Below are positions 35,601 to 47,445 of a stretch of DNA of 64,000 nt, piece after piece. Position numbers and translations under genes: made by a program. Source of the stretch: Sequoia sempervirens (taxonomy: Eukaryota; Streptophyta; Pinopsida; Cupressales; Cupressaceae); the NCBI GenBank assembly GCA_007258455.2, contig VDFB02373365.1, positions 220,256,552 through 220,320,551 of the forward strand, written 5' to 3'. Every line of letters begins with the position of its first letter. The stretch's first letter is position 1. The notes beneath the pieces were generated by a model that made no database searches, was not told where the DNA came from, and saw only the letters and a list, made by a program, of their open reading frames with translations.

Positions 35601-36307
35601 TATTCCAAGAACAAATCCCTGCAACACAATGCAAATTATGGTCACATTAGATTAGATGTAATCATTAGAATGGTTGTATCAAGCCATGAATTTGATGCAA
35701 GGGAAGTATACACAAACTTCGAAGGAGAAGGCCCTCGAATCCTTTCATTGTAGCTATGTTTAATCAAATATTAAGGGATAATCTAAAATTAGTTGAGACA
35801 CTAATTTAAAGACAAAACAAACAAAAGTATGTCACCATATTATAGTAAAAATGCTTTAGATTATTTGTTCACATCTTCCTACGATTATGCTCAGTGTAGG
35901 AAAAGGCATCTCTAGTATCATTATCAAGGAATTTTTTTGAGAAAACCTATAGTCTTTTCATAAATGAGGTTGTTGATGTGCTTGACACCTTCTTTCCTTG
36001 CTAGATCATGAATGGTAGGCTTGGTGATGCCTTAAATATTGTCTTGCAACACTTTCCTATACCTCTTTGCTCAAGATCAACCAAAAAATATAGAACATAA
36101 ACTATTTCAAATTCATTAGCAGGTATTTGAATCACATGCTTGCATGCTAGATTCAAAATTTTAACACAATCTCAAACTGCCCCCATTAACACATGTTTTA
36201 AAAGCTTTCGTATCAGAAAATCACTTTTTTTAATAATTATCAGTTGTATAAGAGAAAACATACAAAAGAAACTACCAAAAAGCTGCATGATATTTCAAAT
36301 TTGTACC
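35601..36307. other. Spacer, nothing recognised
   Basis: Open frames at 35502-35753 and 36140-36394 show no domain. The sequence changes character at about 36300, where the LTR-like region begins. Confidence 0.4.
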
Positions 36308-37533
36308 TGTAGACATCCGAATTTGACCACACCCATATGGTCAAATTCATCCCCTTTATTCTTCTATCCCACACCCTCCATCTGCGTTAATTAATTTATT
36401 TATTTAATTAATATTCCTCTTTCCCTAATGTTACTAAAGTATTTAATTAAATAATTAAATACTTTATCTTTTGTCCCCTTTCTTCTCTAAATTAAATAAA
36501 TACTTTAATTTATTTAATTTAGTCATTTGGCCTTATAAATTTAAATCAATTTTAAATTCACATTTTTTTCTCCTTGTCCCATCCTCCATAATCCTCCTCT
36601 AATCTGGATTAATTTAATCAATCTATGATTAGGATGTGGACACCCTTAATCATGATTAGTGTCCCATCCTCCATAATTCTCCACTTGCTCTTAATCCTCC
36701 ATTAGCCTGCTTAATCCCTTGTTTGCACGGCCTTAATTACTTGATTAGGTCAACCTAATCCTTATGCCATTTATGGCATACCCCCAAGTCAACTTTCATT
36801 AATTTATTTCTCCTTTTGGAGAAGGCAACCCATTTCCCTATGTGAATTTAAAATTCACATTTATTCTTCCAAGGTCCTTTTAGGAATTTTTAATTCCTCT
36901 CCTCTTCCCCATGTGGACATCACATCACCCATGTTGAGACAATGACCTCCTTTATGAGGAGATCTTGTCCCAATCCCTAAGTACCATAAAGTACCTCCAC
37001 CTCACCTCCCTTTTGACACCTCATTGGACACATGGCAAGATGTGAGTGCTTGTGAGTTGTCAACTCACCCTGGCCCTTGATCTTGTCCATGGTGGCATCA
37101 TCTCATCCCTTCATTTCTCAGAGGCATTTCCCCTAAAATTAGAGGATTTTTCCCTTATTTGCATCATTCATCATCTAGCATACTTGCACTCTAACTCTCA
37201 AGCATTCAAGCCAAGCCATAACCTCCATTGTTGTAGCTTCATTTGCATCCATATTGTGCATCTATCCAAATACCCATTTGCATCATTGCATTCCCCATCC
37301 ATTCACGATCATTTAGAGCTAGGTTGGATGCTATTTTTCCATTCGAATGGGCACACAATCGAATGAATCAACAGGGCCAACCAACCTACTAACTTGGACA
37401 AGGTAACATACTTCCTTTGGTATTTCATTTTGTTCAAGTTCAACGAGGCTAATCGTTGAGGTGTTGTTTGTTTTTTCCTTGTTTTACATTCTCTTTTGTT
37501 TTGAATTTTAGACTAGGATTTCACCTGCACACA
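36308..37533 (+). repeat. Element B 5' LTR (about 1.2 kb, left edge inferred)
   Basis: The right edge is fixed by CTGCACACA just before the primer-binding site. The left edge is placed at TGTAGACATCCGAATTTGAC, the nearest good TG start where composition changes. No second copy exists in the window, so length is not proven. The 5' part is full of TTTAATTAAAT words (36385-36520). Confidence 0.5.
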
Positions 37534-37537
37534 TTTT

Positions 37538-37556
37538 TGGCATGCCTGGTGGGACC
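37538..37556 (+). promoter_or_regulatory. Element B primer-binding site
   Basis: TGGCATGCCTGGTGGGACC begins four bases after the LTR end and differs from the element A site by two bases over the shared 18. It is where a tRNA 3' end would prime minus-strand synthesis. Confidence 0.75.
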
Positions 37557-40500
37557 CACGTCACGGGTCTATAATTTCATGTTTTTTGTTGTTTTAATTT
37601 TGCAGGTTCAGGTTTTACACACAAGGACGAATCCGCCCCAACGGGTGAATTTGCGCCTTACAGAGGAGAATCTGCAGTCAGAAAAAGGCAAATTTGACAT
37701 TAAGGGCAAATTTGCCAATTACAGAGGCAAATTCACATTCAACAAAGGTGAAAGAAAATTCACCCTTTTGTGAAAAGGGGCGAATCTGACATTAGGGGCG
37801 AAGTTTCTCGAAGCAGGGGAAAATTTGTAGTGATCTCTAGGAACAGGTGGAAGTGCTCAAGTTACAGAGGCGAAATTGAATTTTCCCATCCGTACAGACA
37901 GGCGAATTTGATCATCCAGAACAGGCGAATTTGAGGTAAACCCGAAACTTGATTTTTCAGTTTCAGCTTCAGTTTGGTTTTGGTTTTAGGTACTGACCTG
38001 CTAACTCGTTTGTTTGTGAGTGTGGCATTTCCCTAACGATTTGTGCTGCAACTTGTCTTTCGTTTTTCCAAGATCAGTGGTTAAAATTACTGACGTATTT
38101 TCTTTCGGACGATCGGTCAAAGACCCTTTTAGGTAGTCTGTCTATTGATTTCCATACTAGCTAGGCACACATAGTTTTAATTAAAGGGTCAATATACTTT
38201 GTTTGTTGTGCTTGGGAGTAGACTGTTGATGTATCCAATCCCCTTGTGCCTTTCGGCGATCCTGGGTAACAAGAAAACACAGTTTACTCTAGTCTAGTCC
38301 ATTCTACCTAGGAGGTGTTAGTGAGTCTAAGCTCTCCCCTTGCGCTATGTGCGAGCCTGGGGACCAGCCGAAGTGTCTAGTATCTTCTTCCTTTAGCGAT
38401 GGGATTTCTATCACCCAGGGCACGATTCCAACCACATGTTACCGACAGAGTATATAAAGGGGGGAGAGCTAAAGTTGTACCCCAATCCAGTCATGTCGTG
38501 TCTAGCAAAGCGTCGAAACTAGGGTGATACCTAGATAAGATGTGCAGGGTTGGTCCGAGTTTCCAACATCTCGCTGGAGTTCCCGATCCATGCTTGTGAC
38601 AGGCCAGTGTTCACGATTGTGCCCCACATACCTTGCGTATATCAGAGACGCACGAGATTGCCTTGTATAACCTAGATAGAGACCCGTGTTTTAGTCATGA
38701 CTTGGTGTAGTGTAGGGGATGCACACCATACCCTAAAGTTACTCACCACGTACTCCCTTGGGTTGAGATAGGAATCCTCATGGTGGACTACGATAGTCTT
38801 CGAGTGAGAGTGTGAAGGTGAGCCTGTGGTGTCTGATGACACTATGCCACTGGAACACTAGCTATTCACCTTCGCGAGAAAGGGTGATCTAGAGAACCAC
38901 CCTAGTATCACAGAGTATTAACCTTGGGTTGTCTGCTCAAGGTGGCGGGCCTACATCAAGTTTGTAAACCCTTATCACTAATTTTAGGATTGTGTTGCCT
39001 GGCATGTCTTCATTGTGCGATACCAGTGATTTTATTTTCAGTTGAGTCAGTCCAGCCTTCTGTCTATTGTTTGTTGTGCTTGTTGTCCTTTGCCACAGTC
39101 AACCCCTACCTATGGAGGCAAATTTTCCCCTTATAGAGGTTAATTTGCACTGTAGACAGGCGATTTTGCCCTGCAAAAGGGCTATTTTGTGTTTGAGTCC
39201 AGTCCAGGTCATCCCGTTGGGTGAGTCTGTCTTTGTCAGAGGAAAATTTTCCTGTGAGTCACTTTTTAAGCGACCCCGTTTTCACTCATTCTCCGGAATA
39301 GGTGAGTCTTCCCAGCCTTTAGGCGAGTTTGTATCAGTCGTCATCTATCAAATTTGCCTATTTTTCATAAAATAGGCAAATTTTCCATCTCTCGGGGTGA
39401 ACTTGTTGTCCATAGGGGCGATCCCATTCTCGATATGAGCCTTTTGTCCATCCCACTATCCGTCGAATTCGCTCGTTCCCTTGAGACAGGAGAATTTCCA
39501 CCTCCTTGGGCATATTTTCTTTCCACAAGGGCGATCTCGCTTCCCATCGAGTCCTTCGTTCATCCGAGTCAAGATTTAGGAAAATTCGTTTGTCCGATGG
39601 GCGATCCCGCTTCTCGTCGAGTCTATTTTCGTCCGTACAGTCCAAGATTTAGGCAAATTTTTCATCCCTCAATAGGCGATTTTTATCTCGTCTGTACATT
39701 TCAAGATATAGGCAAAGTTGTCAGCCTCATTAGGCGAGTTTGCAAATCAAGTCCGCCCGTTTCCATGTGGTCTTTTGACATTTAGGCGATCCTGCTCCCC
39801 TGAGAGGCGATTCCGTCAAGATTTAGGCAAGCTTGTAAGAGTTTAGGCGAATCTATTAGTGTTTGGGTGAACTTGTTGTCAGAAAGGTGAATTTGCTTAC
39901 CGAATTCACCTATTTCTTGTGTCATCCTAGACTTGGGCGAAATTGATCTCCCCAGATAGGCAAATTTGCTTGAAACAGAGGCAATTTTTCTCCCTTTAGA
40001 TAGGTGAAGTTGTGACCTAGAGAGGAAAATTTTCTTGACACAGAGGCGTATCTGCTTCCCATACAAATTCCAAAGAGTGAATCCTTTTGGCCCCTAAAAG
40101 CCTGTCGTTTTTTTAGTCCTTTGCCACGATCAAAAAAATTGTATCATTATCCGTCCGCTCGTAATCATCACTTTAGTCCATATTCATTTTCAAAAGTCAT
40201 TCGTTCGTTAATCAAATCATATAGGTGTATCTTAGAACATCTATAGATTGCATATCCACCATCGGTTCGTCAATCCCAATCCCCTAGACTTTGTTTTAGA
40301 GGTTTTTATCCAAGTTGGCTTAAGTGCCTGATCCCGATTGTCATCATCCACACCTGCTTAGGATCATCATCCGTCCTGAGTCAGTAATCATCCATGACCC
40401 TATCAATCTGCTTCCATCTTGAGGTGGATTCAGTGTCGTAATCATCCTTTATGTTCTTTAATCCGATCGTCAACACCTTACGTCACCTAGATTGATCTCT

Positions 40501-40767
40501 GAACTTGGTTTAGAATATGTCTCATCATCCTATCTAATCAATCATCCAATCCTATAGATTGTCTCATACCATCAATCAATCCAATCAAATCTAATCGCAT
40601 CCTCTATCCAATAATTCAATCAATCAATCCCTCATCTGATCCAATCAATCCTTTAGTCTTCATCTAGATCCTTCATTTAAGTACATCCTAAAGTATAGCA
40701 TCATCTTAGTCCACCTGGTAGTTTTTCATTTTCATGCCCCTTACCCAATCGCAAGAAAAAAAAACTT
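37557..40767 (+). repeat. Element B leader with about 40 copies of an AGGCGAATTTG-like motif
   Basis: Between primer-binding site and gag, two blocks (about 37625-37933 and 39111-40060) are built from degenerate copies of AGGCGAATTTGC at irregular spacing of about 15-60 bp. Clean copies lie at 37901 (GGCGAATTTG), 37923 (AGGCGAATTTG) and 39962 (GGCAAATTTGC). I count roughly a dozen in block 1 and nearly 30 in block 2. The 1.2 kb between them (37950-39100) lacks the motif. Open frames at 39067-39785 on both strands are read through these repeats and have no domain. Confidence 0.75.
38451..38460 (+). promoter_or_regulatory. TATA-like box inside the element B leader
   Basis: TATATAAAGGGGGGAGAG is a good plant TATA-box match lying 0.9 kb downstream of the LTR in the motif-free part of the leader. 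It could be an internal promoter or chance. Confidence 0.3.
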
Positions 40768-43610
40768 ATGGCAGAGCAACAGGCTCAAGGTACCCAGCCT
40801 AACATCCCTCAGGATCCCAATAACGGTGGCTCATCTCAATCCAATACTGAGGTCCATAACACTTCGCCTCCTGGAGATGAAAGCATGATCAATCAACTTG
40901 AAGTCACAATTGACAAGTACCTCAGTAATCTCGCCAAGGTTCAAATGACAAATCACCTCCTCAGCGAGCATGGGGATAAAATCCTTGCCACCTTACTCTT
41001 GAAGGGAGTCAAATCGCCATCTGAAATTGAGCTATCCAAATACATCAACATCACACCCCCTCCAGTGTCTCAGGACCCTCAGAATTCATAGAACATTCTG
41101 GGAAATTCGTATGTCCTCGAGGGTCCACTTGTGGATAATTGATATCAATCTGGGATTGGGAATGTCGTGCTCTACCCAGTCTCCAACATCCCTCAAGTTC
41201 CTATTTCAGTCATGGGAGCATCACCTGATCCTAACAATCCCCTTGCTTATGGTATGCTGCAAAATCTACCACCTCTACCACTTGCCATGCTTGTCTCGCA
41301 GGGTCACACCCCCGTACCGTTTGCACCACCTCTTCCACCTAATCAACCAGGTCAACCACCAGTAAACACTGGGGGCAATCCTTTCCTTGCACTTCCAACA
41401 CCTCTGAGATCTACACCCGCATCTAACTTATCACCGCCTCCTTTCACATCTTAGCAGCTGCCACAGGGCAACATCTCAACATTCTGGCAACCTCCAGTTA
41501 ACCTGCAGTAGGTCACCTCCTCACAACCAACTCACCAACAGGTGACACAGCATATCGCTATCCCATTGCAAGCACCACAACATATTTCCATCCCATCTCA
41601 AACACCACAGTATATTGCCATCCCCACACAACCTCCACATCAAACAACATAGGCCACTTCACAACCTCAACAAAGTGTCTCAGTACCGATCCCTCAACAA
41701 ACATAGATCCCCACACATCAACCAAAAGTCTCCCAGCAACATCAAATTCCATATTTCCCTCTCTATCAACAACCACTACATCATCAACTGCCCCAGCACA
41801 CCCAAATACCAACGCAAACGCAAGACAATCCTCTTGCTCAATACCTTTACCATCCATCAATCATGTATATGCTTCTTTCGCTACTCCATCCAATCCCAAT
41901 CCCAATCCTGCTTCCTCAACAATCCCAACTGCCACCACCTTACACAAATCCCCAACAATCACAATCCAATCCTTATTACCAATCATCAAATCCGCAACAA
42001 CCTCCAGATGCTGCCCAATAGCTGAATCCTTCTTTTAATTATCAATCTAATCCGTATTACACCCAACAACAACCACCATATCAGCAGGGTGCTTCCACCG
42101 CCTCATATTACCAACGGTAACCACCATATCAGCAAGGTGCTTCCACCTCGTCATATTACCAAGCTCCCCCACCATATCAACAAGGCACTTCCACTTTATA
42201 TTATCAAACACCTCCACCATATCAGCAAGCGGCCTCCACTTCATCTTACCAAAATTTGTCATCCTATCATCAATCCTACATCAATCCACAACCACATCCC
42301 ACCTGTACCAATTAGGATCAGCAAACGCCTCCATATACACCTCCACCAGCAAATGATCAAACCACTTCAACCCCATCTTCATCCTACCAACAATATGCTC
42401 CTTATACTCAATCCAATCTGTCTAATCCGCCTCCATTAACACCCGCTAATAAGGAGTGGGAAGAGGTCAAAGCCGCATTGAAAGACTTGCAAGCTGAAAC
42501 ATTTAAAAAGTCTTTCAAGTTTGAAGAGATTTGTCCCTATCCATTTGATCCCTCAATCTCACTTGTTCCTTTCCCAAAGAATTTTGAAATGCCCAAAGTT
42601 GACAAGTATAAAGGAACCAAGGACCCGAAGAACCACCTTCAAGAGTTCTACTCCCATTGTCAAGAAGTCCTACACAATGACAACTACCTCTTGCGATTAT
42701 TCCCTAGGAGTCTAACGGGGGTGACTCTTGATTGGTTCATGGCTCTTCCAAAGGGATCAATCTCTTCCTTTGCATATCTTTCAAAAAAAATTCACATAGT
42801 TCTTCATCAATTTGGAGGACATTGATACCCTAGATCTTCTGAAAGAAAAACAACACGAAGGAGATACTTTCGCAAGTTATCTGCAAAGGTGGTGCGCTTT
42901 GGCCAATCGCATGAAGTCTCCTCTTAGTGAAAAGGACATGGTGACCCTCTTTGTATCAAACGCTCATCCAGATATGACACATAATCTCAATCTCTATTAT
43001 GTCACAACCTTCGCAGAGGTCATAGAAAAGGGTCATATCATTGAGAGAGCACTTATTGCGAAGGGACAAATCAAGATTTATAATCCCGATAAGGAAAAGT
43101 CGTCTGGGGATAAGTCCCGCTATTGGAACAAGAATAAGAACGTTGTCAAGTGACACCAAACATGTCCAGGTAGCCAATACCTCCTAGAGGCCACAGTATG
43201 TCCCTCCTCAACAATCAATCCCCAATGCCATATCTATGCCGCAAGGTTTACCTCGTCCTCCTCAATAGTCCAATCAGAATAATCAGGGGAACAATAAACG
43301 CCAATTCACTCAATTGGGAGAATCCTTAAGTGTCGTCTTTAATAGAGTCCTCGAAGCGAGCTATCTAATCACATATCCTGTGACCAAACCTTTTGATGAG
43401 TCTAGCCGAAGCCTACCTGGCACAAGGAAAACGAATATTGTGACTTTCACAAGATCAAAGGGAATTCCACAAACAAATGTCAAGGGTTAAAAACCTACAT
43501 CCAGGATCTTATAGATCAGGGTGATATACAAGTGGATGCCAACCAGGCCCCATCATCCAATGCTCAGCTTCAGATATAGCAAAATGCCTTCCCAAAACAT
43601 AATTAGGGTG
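40768..43610 (+). pseudogene. gag: Element B gag, broken
   Basis: ATG at 40768 (MAEQQAQGTQPNIP) follows an A-run and opens a single frame that can be followed to about 42800, with only TAG (and one TAA) stops at glutamine positions. It has an N-terminal domain, then about 450 residues rich in Pro, Gln and Tyr, then the Gag core: FEMPKVDKYKGTKDPKNHLQEF, YLLRLFPRSLTGVTLDWF. A frameshift at about 42795-42825 moves to FASYLQRWCALANRMKSPL. A zinc knuckle-like YCDFHKIKGNSTNKC lies near 43437-43482 in yet another frame, with Asn where His is usual. The Pro/Gln tract is much longer than in most plant Gag proteins. Confidence 0.8.
42073..42258 (+). repeat. Minisatellite encoding PPPYQQGASTSSYYQ repeats
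   Basis: Four in-frame units start at 42073, 42121, 42169 and 42214 (periods 48, 48 and 45 bp), each beginning CCACCATATCA. All are multiples of three, so the protein repeat was kept while the element was active. It resembles a low-complexity, Tyr/Gln-rich disordered repeat. Confidence 0.85.
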
Positions 43611-44480
43611 CTAGTACGTCTAATGTGAATCCTAGGTCAAATAACAACAATAATCAGAACAACACAAATAACATCAGTTACAAGAATGTGCCTTATAACT
43701 ACGAGGGCATTTTCATGTGCATTAATCAGGTAGATCCTCGCGTTTCTATGATACACGTCAAAGGCAAAGACCCGCAATGTGTTGTCACGACTCGTCGCAC
43801 TCGTATCACCATCTCAGGAGCTTCCATGTCAACCCACCGAGATCTTGTAAGCCCCCAGTATAATATTCTTGATCACCTAGGAAAGATTCTGGCCCAAATA
43901 TCTATTCTAGATTTGCTTAAGTCTTCTCTTGTCTAGCAAGAAATCCTAACCAAAGCTTTACAGGATACCCATGTTCCCAACAATATAGATCCTACCCAAT
44001 TTCAAGCCTTGGTAGGACACTTGTCAGCCGCATATCAGCTGGGCTTTAGTAAAAAATATATGCCTTGTATTGATTCAAACCATAACCATCCCCTCCATAT
44101 TGAGGTCCTTGTAGCCCGACATAAAGTAAAAAGAGTCTTGGTAGATAATGGCTCTGCCCTAAATCTTTGTACATTAAAGTTCATAAAACAGGTAGGCTAC
44201 ACTCATGCTGACTTAAACAATCATGTTATTACCATTAAGTCATATGACAATGCAGAGCGTGACTCCGAGGGAACTATTTGTCTTCCAATTCAGGTTGGTC
44301 CTGTTGTACAGTACACTACCTGCCATGTCCTTGATCTAGACCTTCCATATAACCTTCTTCTTGGCCGCCCATAGATCCATGCCATGCAAGTCATCCCATC
44401 TACCTACCATCAATGCTTGAAGTTCCCATTTAATGGGATGGAAGTGACAATACATGTTGATCTGCAACCATTTGAGTGTT
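43611..44480 (+). pseudogene. Element B aspartic protease, broken
   Basis: The upstream part, ILAQISILDLLKSS and FQALVGHLSAAYQL, is the conserved segment before the protease in Tat elements. The catalytic site reads VLVDNGSALNLC (Asp codon 44144-44146), an Asp-Asn-Gly rather than Asp-Thr/Ser-Gly. The end of the fold is DLDLPYNLLLGRP, followed by TAG where Trp is expected, then STYHQCLKFPFNGMEVTI. A stop at about 43936 and loss of the frame near 44480 break it. Would process Gag-Pol. Confidence 0.8.
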
Positions 44481-45700
44481 GTCATGCATTAGAAGCTTCC
44501 TTCCCTCACTCTCACTACTGTCCAGGAGTGGAAATGGGGACACCTCAGGCATCATCATCCCATCCATCCCATCATCCACATCTGATTCCACAATCACCAA
44601 GGTCCAAATTATCGACAAAGGTTGTGGTGAGTATGAGATGTGCACGGCTTTAAATGCGGAAACCATGCCACCATCACCTCGTACTTATGGTCAACCCTCT
44701 CAGTCCACGCCCAAACAAGAAGAGAATACAATCACTCTAAGTTCTAAGAACCTGGGATCCAACACTTTTCGGTCTCCTAGGACAAGACAAGATACACCAG
44801 AGGACGACATCAGTCAATGGATATATCGAGAGGAACATGAACCTTCTCTGCCCCTGAGGGAATACTTCCACGAGACATATCCGCATGCCTCTAAGTTGGC
44901 CAAAAAATATAATTATCAAGGGGGAGGCCTCGACATAAAAGAACAAGGAAGACGATAGCCTGTTAACACTCCTATATGACCAAAACACTTGGGCTTAGGC
45001 TATGACACAAAGCAAAAGGGTCATGCGCCATTAACTAGTACTTCTAACAACGTTAGTGTGGATAATGGTCTCCTTGAAGACATACCTTTAGGAAGAGTCC
45101 ATCATACTTGTGTACAATGACATGGATCTTTCTTCCATGTTTGATTGCCTATCTGTCTTTTCTATCATCCTTTCCCTTCACCATCCTAAGCTCATTGACT
45201 GGGATCTACAAGGCAGCACACCTGTCGACACTTTTCCATCAGTGGATACTTATGTGCATCTTATGGGATTGGGGGAGGATGAACACCCTAACCGCAAAAA
45301 TAAGAAGAAACAAAATAAAAAAGGGCCATCTAGTGAAAACCTCTCTAAGGCACTTCCTGACTTAACAAAAGTAAAAATGAAGGGTGTATCCGACAATGAA
45401 ATCCTTGACGAGGCACTGGAGGATGGGGACGTTCATCTTCCCCTTGTGGGAACTCAATTGTTTGAACAATCTTCTATTATGATTGAAGCAACTCAGGAAG
45501 TAAACTTAGGAACCGAAGAAAATCCTAAGATCATGTATGTAGTGAAGTCCTTATCAGAAGAAGAGCACTCTATCACCGTCCATTTTCCATAAGAGGGAAT
45601 CATCAATTTTGTGTGGACCTATTCAAATATGCCAGGGCTTGATCCTGCTTTAGTGGTACACCATTTGGACGTTCATTTGGATGTCAAACCTGACAAATAG
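44481..45700 (+). pseudogene. Element B protease-RT linker
   Basis: Open stretches in two frames (44476-44958, then 45110-45592) are acidic and Ser/Pro-rich without a catalytic motif. Similar spacers separate protease and RT in Tat polyproteins. No RNase H-like domain is found here, unlike element A. Confidence 0.6.
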
Positions 45701-46560
45701 AAACTAAGAAAGTTGCATCCTTAGGTGGCTTTGCTTGTCAAGAAAGAGTTGGAGAAACTGTTAGAAGTAGGGTTCATAAGACCTATTGACTATTTTGATT
45801 GGATATCCAACATGGTGCCCGTGGCCAAGCCAAATGGAAACATTAGGATTTGTACAGATTTCCAGGTTCTCAATAAAGCCTGTCCTAAGAATAACTTCCC
45901 CCTTCCAAACATTGACATGTTGGTTGACTTAACAGCGGGACACGAGATGTTATCCCTCATGGATGGTTTCTCTGGCTATAATCAAAGCAAGATTGCACCA
46001 GAAGACCAACATAAAACTACCTTCACCACTCCTTGTGGCACCTTTTGCTACAATGTCATGTCCTTTGGACTTAAAGAATGCGGGGGCAACTTATCAGCAC
46101 GATGTGACTGTTATCTTCCATGACCTTATTCACATCATAATGGAAGATTATGTTGATGACTTGTTGGGGAAGTCCAGAACAAGAGAAGAACATCCTATGA
46201 TCCTGAAGAAAATCTTTGAGCGGTTAGAGCATTACAAACTACGTTTGAATCCGAAGAAATGTGTATTTGGGGTTACATCAAGAAAACCATTGGGCTTCAT
46301 TGTCTCCATAAGGGGTATAGAAGTAGATCCAGCTAAGGTCAAAGCAATAATGGAAATACCCCCACCACGTAATCTCAAGCAGTTAAGGAGCCTTCAAGGG
46401 AAGTTACAGTCCATCAGGAGGTTCATAGCTCAGTTAGCTGACAAGTGTCAATCATTCACCCATCTCCTACGAAAAGACACCACCTTCAAGTGGAATCCAG
46501 AATGTCAGCAAGGATTCAAAAAAATCAAGGAGTACTTGGCTCATCCAGCCATCCTGATGC
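45701..46560 (+). pseudogene. pol: Element B reverse transcriptase, frameshifted
   Basis: Conserved RT blocks run in order: EVGFIRPIDYFDWISNMV, NIRICTDFQVLNKACPKN, MLSLMDGFSGYNQ, TTFTTPCGTFCYNVMSFGL, then (next frame) NAGATYQ and the YVDD box at 46149-46160. A one-base insertion in the AAAG run at about 46072 causes the shift. KLRLNPKKCVFGV and LRSLQGKLQSIRRFIAQ are the thumb/connection. Element A has YLDD instead. Confidence 0.85.
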
Positions 46561-47000
46561 CTCCTAGTCCAAGTAAACCGCTTTTTTTGTACATTTCAGC
46601 TACTTCAGTTGCACTGGGGGCATTATTAGCTCAACATGATGAGTCCTCTAAATAACGCGCAATCTATTACATCAGTTGAACATTAGTGGGCTATGAACTC
46701 AACTATTCTCCAATGGAAAAGGCTTGTCTGGCCGTAGTCTTCAGTTCACAAATGCTTCGCCATTATATGTTCAGTCATCCTGTGAAGCTAATATCAAAAG
46801 TTGATTTGCTTAAGTATTTGTTATCCAGAAGTTCTTTGACTGGCCGCATGGCTAAGTGGGTCATGTTACTGAGTGAATTTTATATAGAGTATGTGGACCG
46901 TAAGGCGATCAAGGGACAAGTAATAGTAGATTAGTTGGCAGATGCTCCTTTGGTAGATGCCTATCCCTTGGTCACATAATTTCCTAATAAAGAAGTCCTC
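46561..47000 (+). pseudogene. Element B native RNase H, degenerate
   Basis: The region PLFLYISATSVALGALLAQH, YELNYSPMEKACLAVVF, MLRHYM and WVMLLSEFYIEYV is the gypsy RNase H that follows RT. The first catalytic Asp is absent (YISATS). Loss of active-site residues here is expected in elements that carry a second RNase H. Stops at about 46653, 46677 and 46932. Confidence 0.75.
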
Positions 47001-47009
47001 ACAGTCACA

Positions 47010-47445
47010 GAAGTAGCTACATGGACGCTCTATTTTGATGGGTCAATCACACATAATGGATTTGGTGCAGGTATCTTATTCGTCACTCCTCAAGGTGATT
47101 ACATCCCGAAGTCATTCAAGTTAGCATTCCCATGCACAAACAATATAGCAGAGTATGAAGCTCTTATCACTAGTCTTAGGATTTCCATCCAATGGAATAT
47201 CACTCGTTTGCGAGTCTTTGGCAATTCTCAGTTGATTATCAAATAGGCCAATGATGAGTTTCAGACAAAAGATGACAAGTTATTACCTTACAAGCGCATG
47301 GTGGATGACTTCAAGAAATACTTCACCTCCATCCAGTTTGAACAAATCCCCAGAGTTCAGAATAAGGCAGCAGATACAATGGCTACGATCGATTCCTTGA
47401 TTGATATGCCTAAAGATCGAACGGACTGTGAGTTCCTTGTCTAAC
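47010..47445 (+). pseudogene. Element B second RNase H (aRH), after the native one
   Basis: WTLYFDGSITHNGFGAGIL (Asp 47037), NIAEYEALI (Glu 47151), VFGNSQLIIK, NKAADTMATI (Asp 47373). The third catalytic residue is Asn (codon AAT at 47223) where Asp is expected, a G-to-A change; a TAG also interrupts the segment at about 47246. Same fold and order of motifs as 18630-19214 of element A, but between RNase H and integrase, the common Tat position. Confidence 0.8.

Noticed and set aside
39354..39785. Overlapping ORFs on both strands in the element B leader
   Set aside because: They are read-throughs of the AGGCGAATTTG-type repeats; no start context or domain.
41558..41860. Antisense ORF in the element B gag Pro/Gln tract
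   Set aside because: Shadow of the CCA/CAA-rich gag frame; gives Val/Gly/Asp-rich low-complexity protein.
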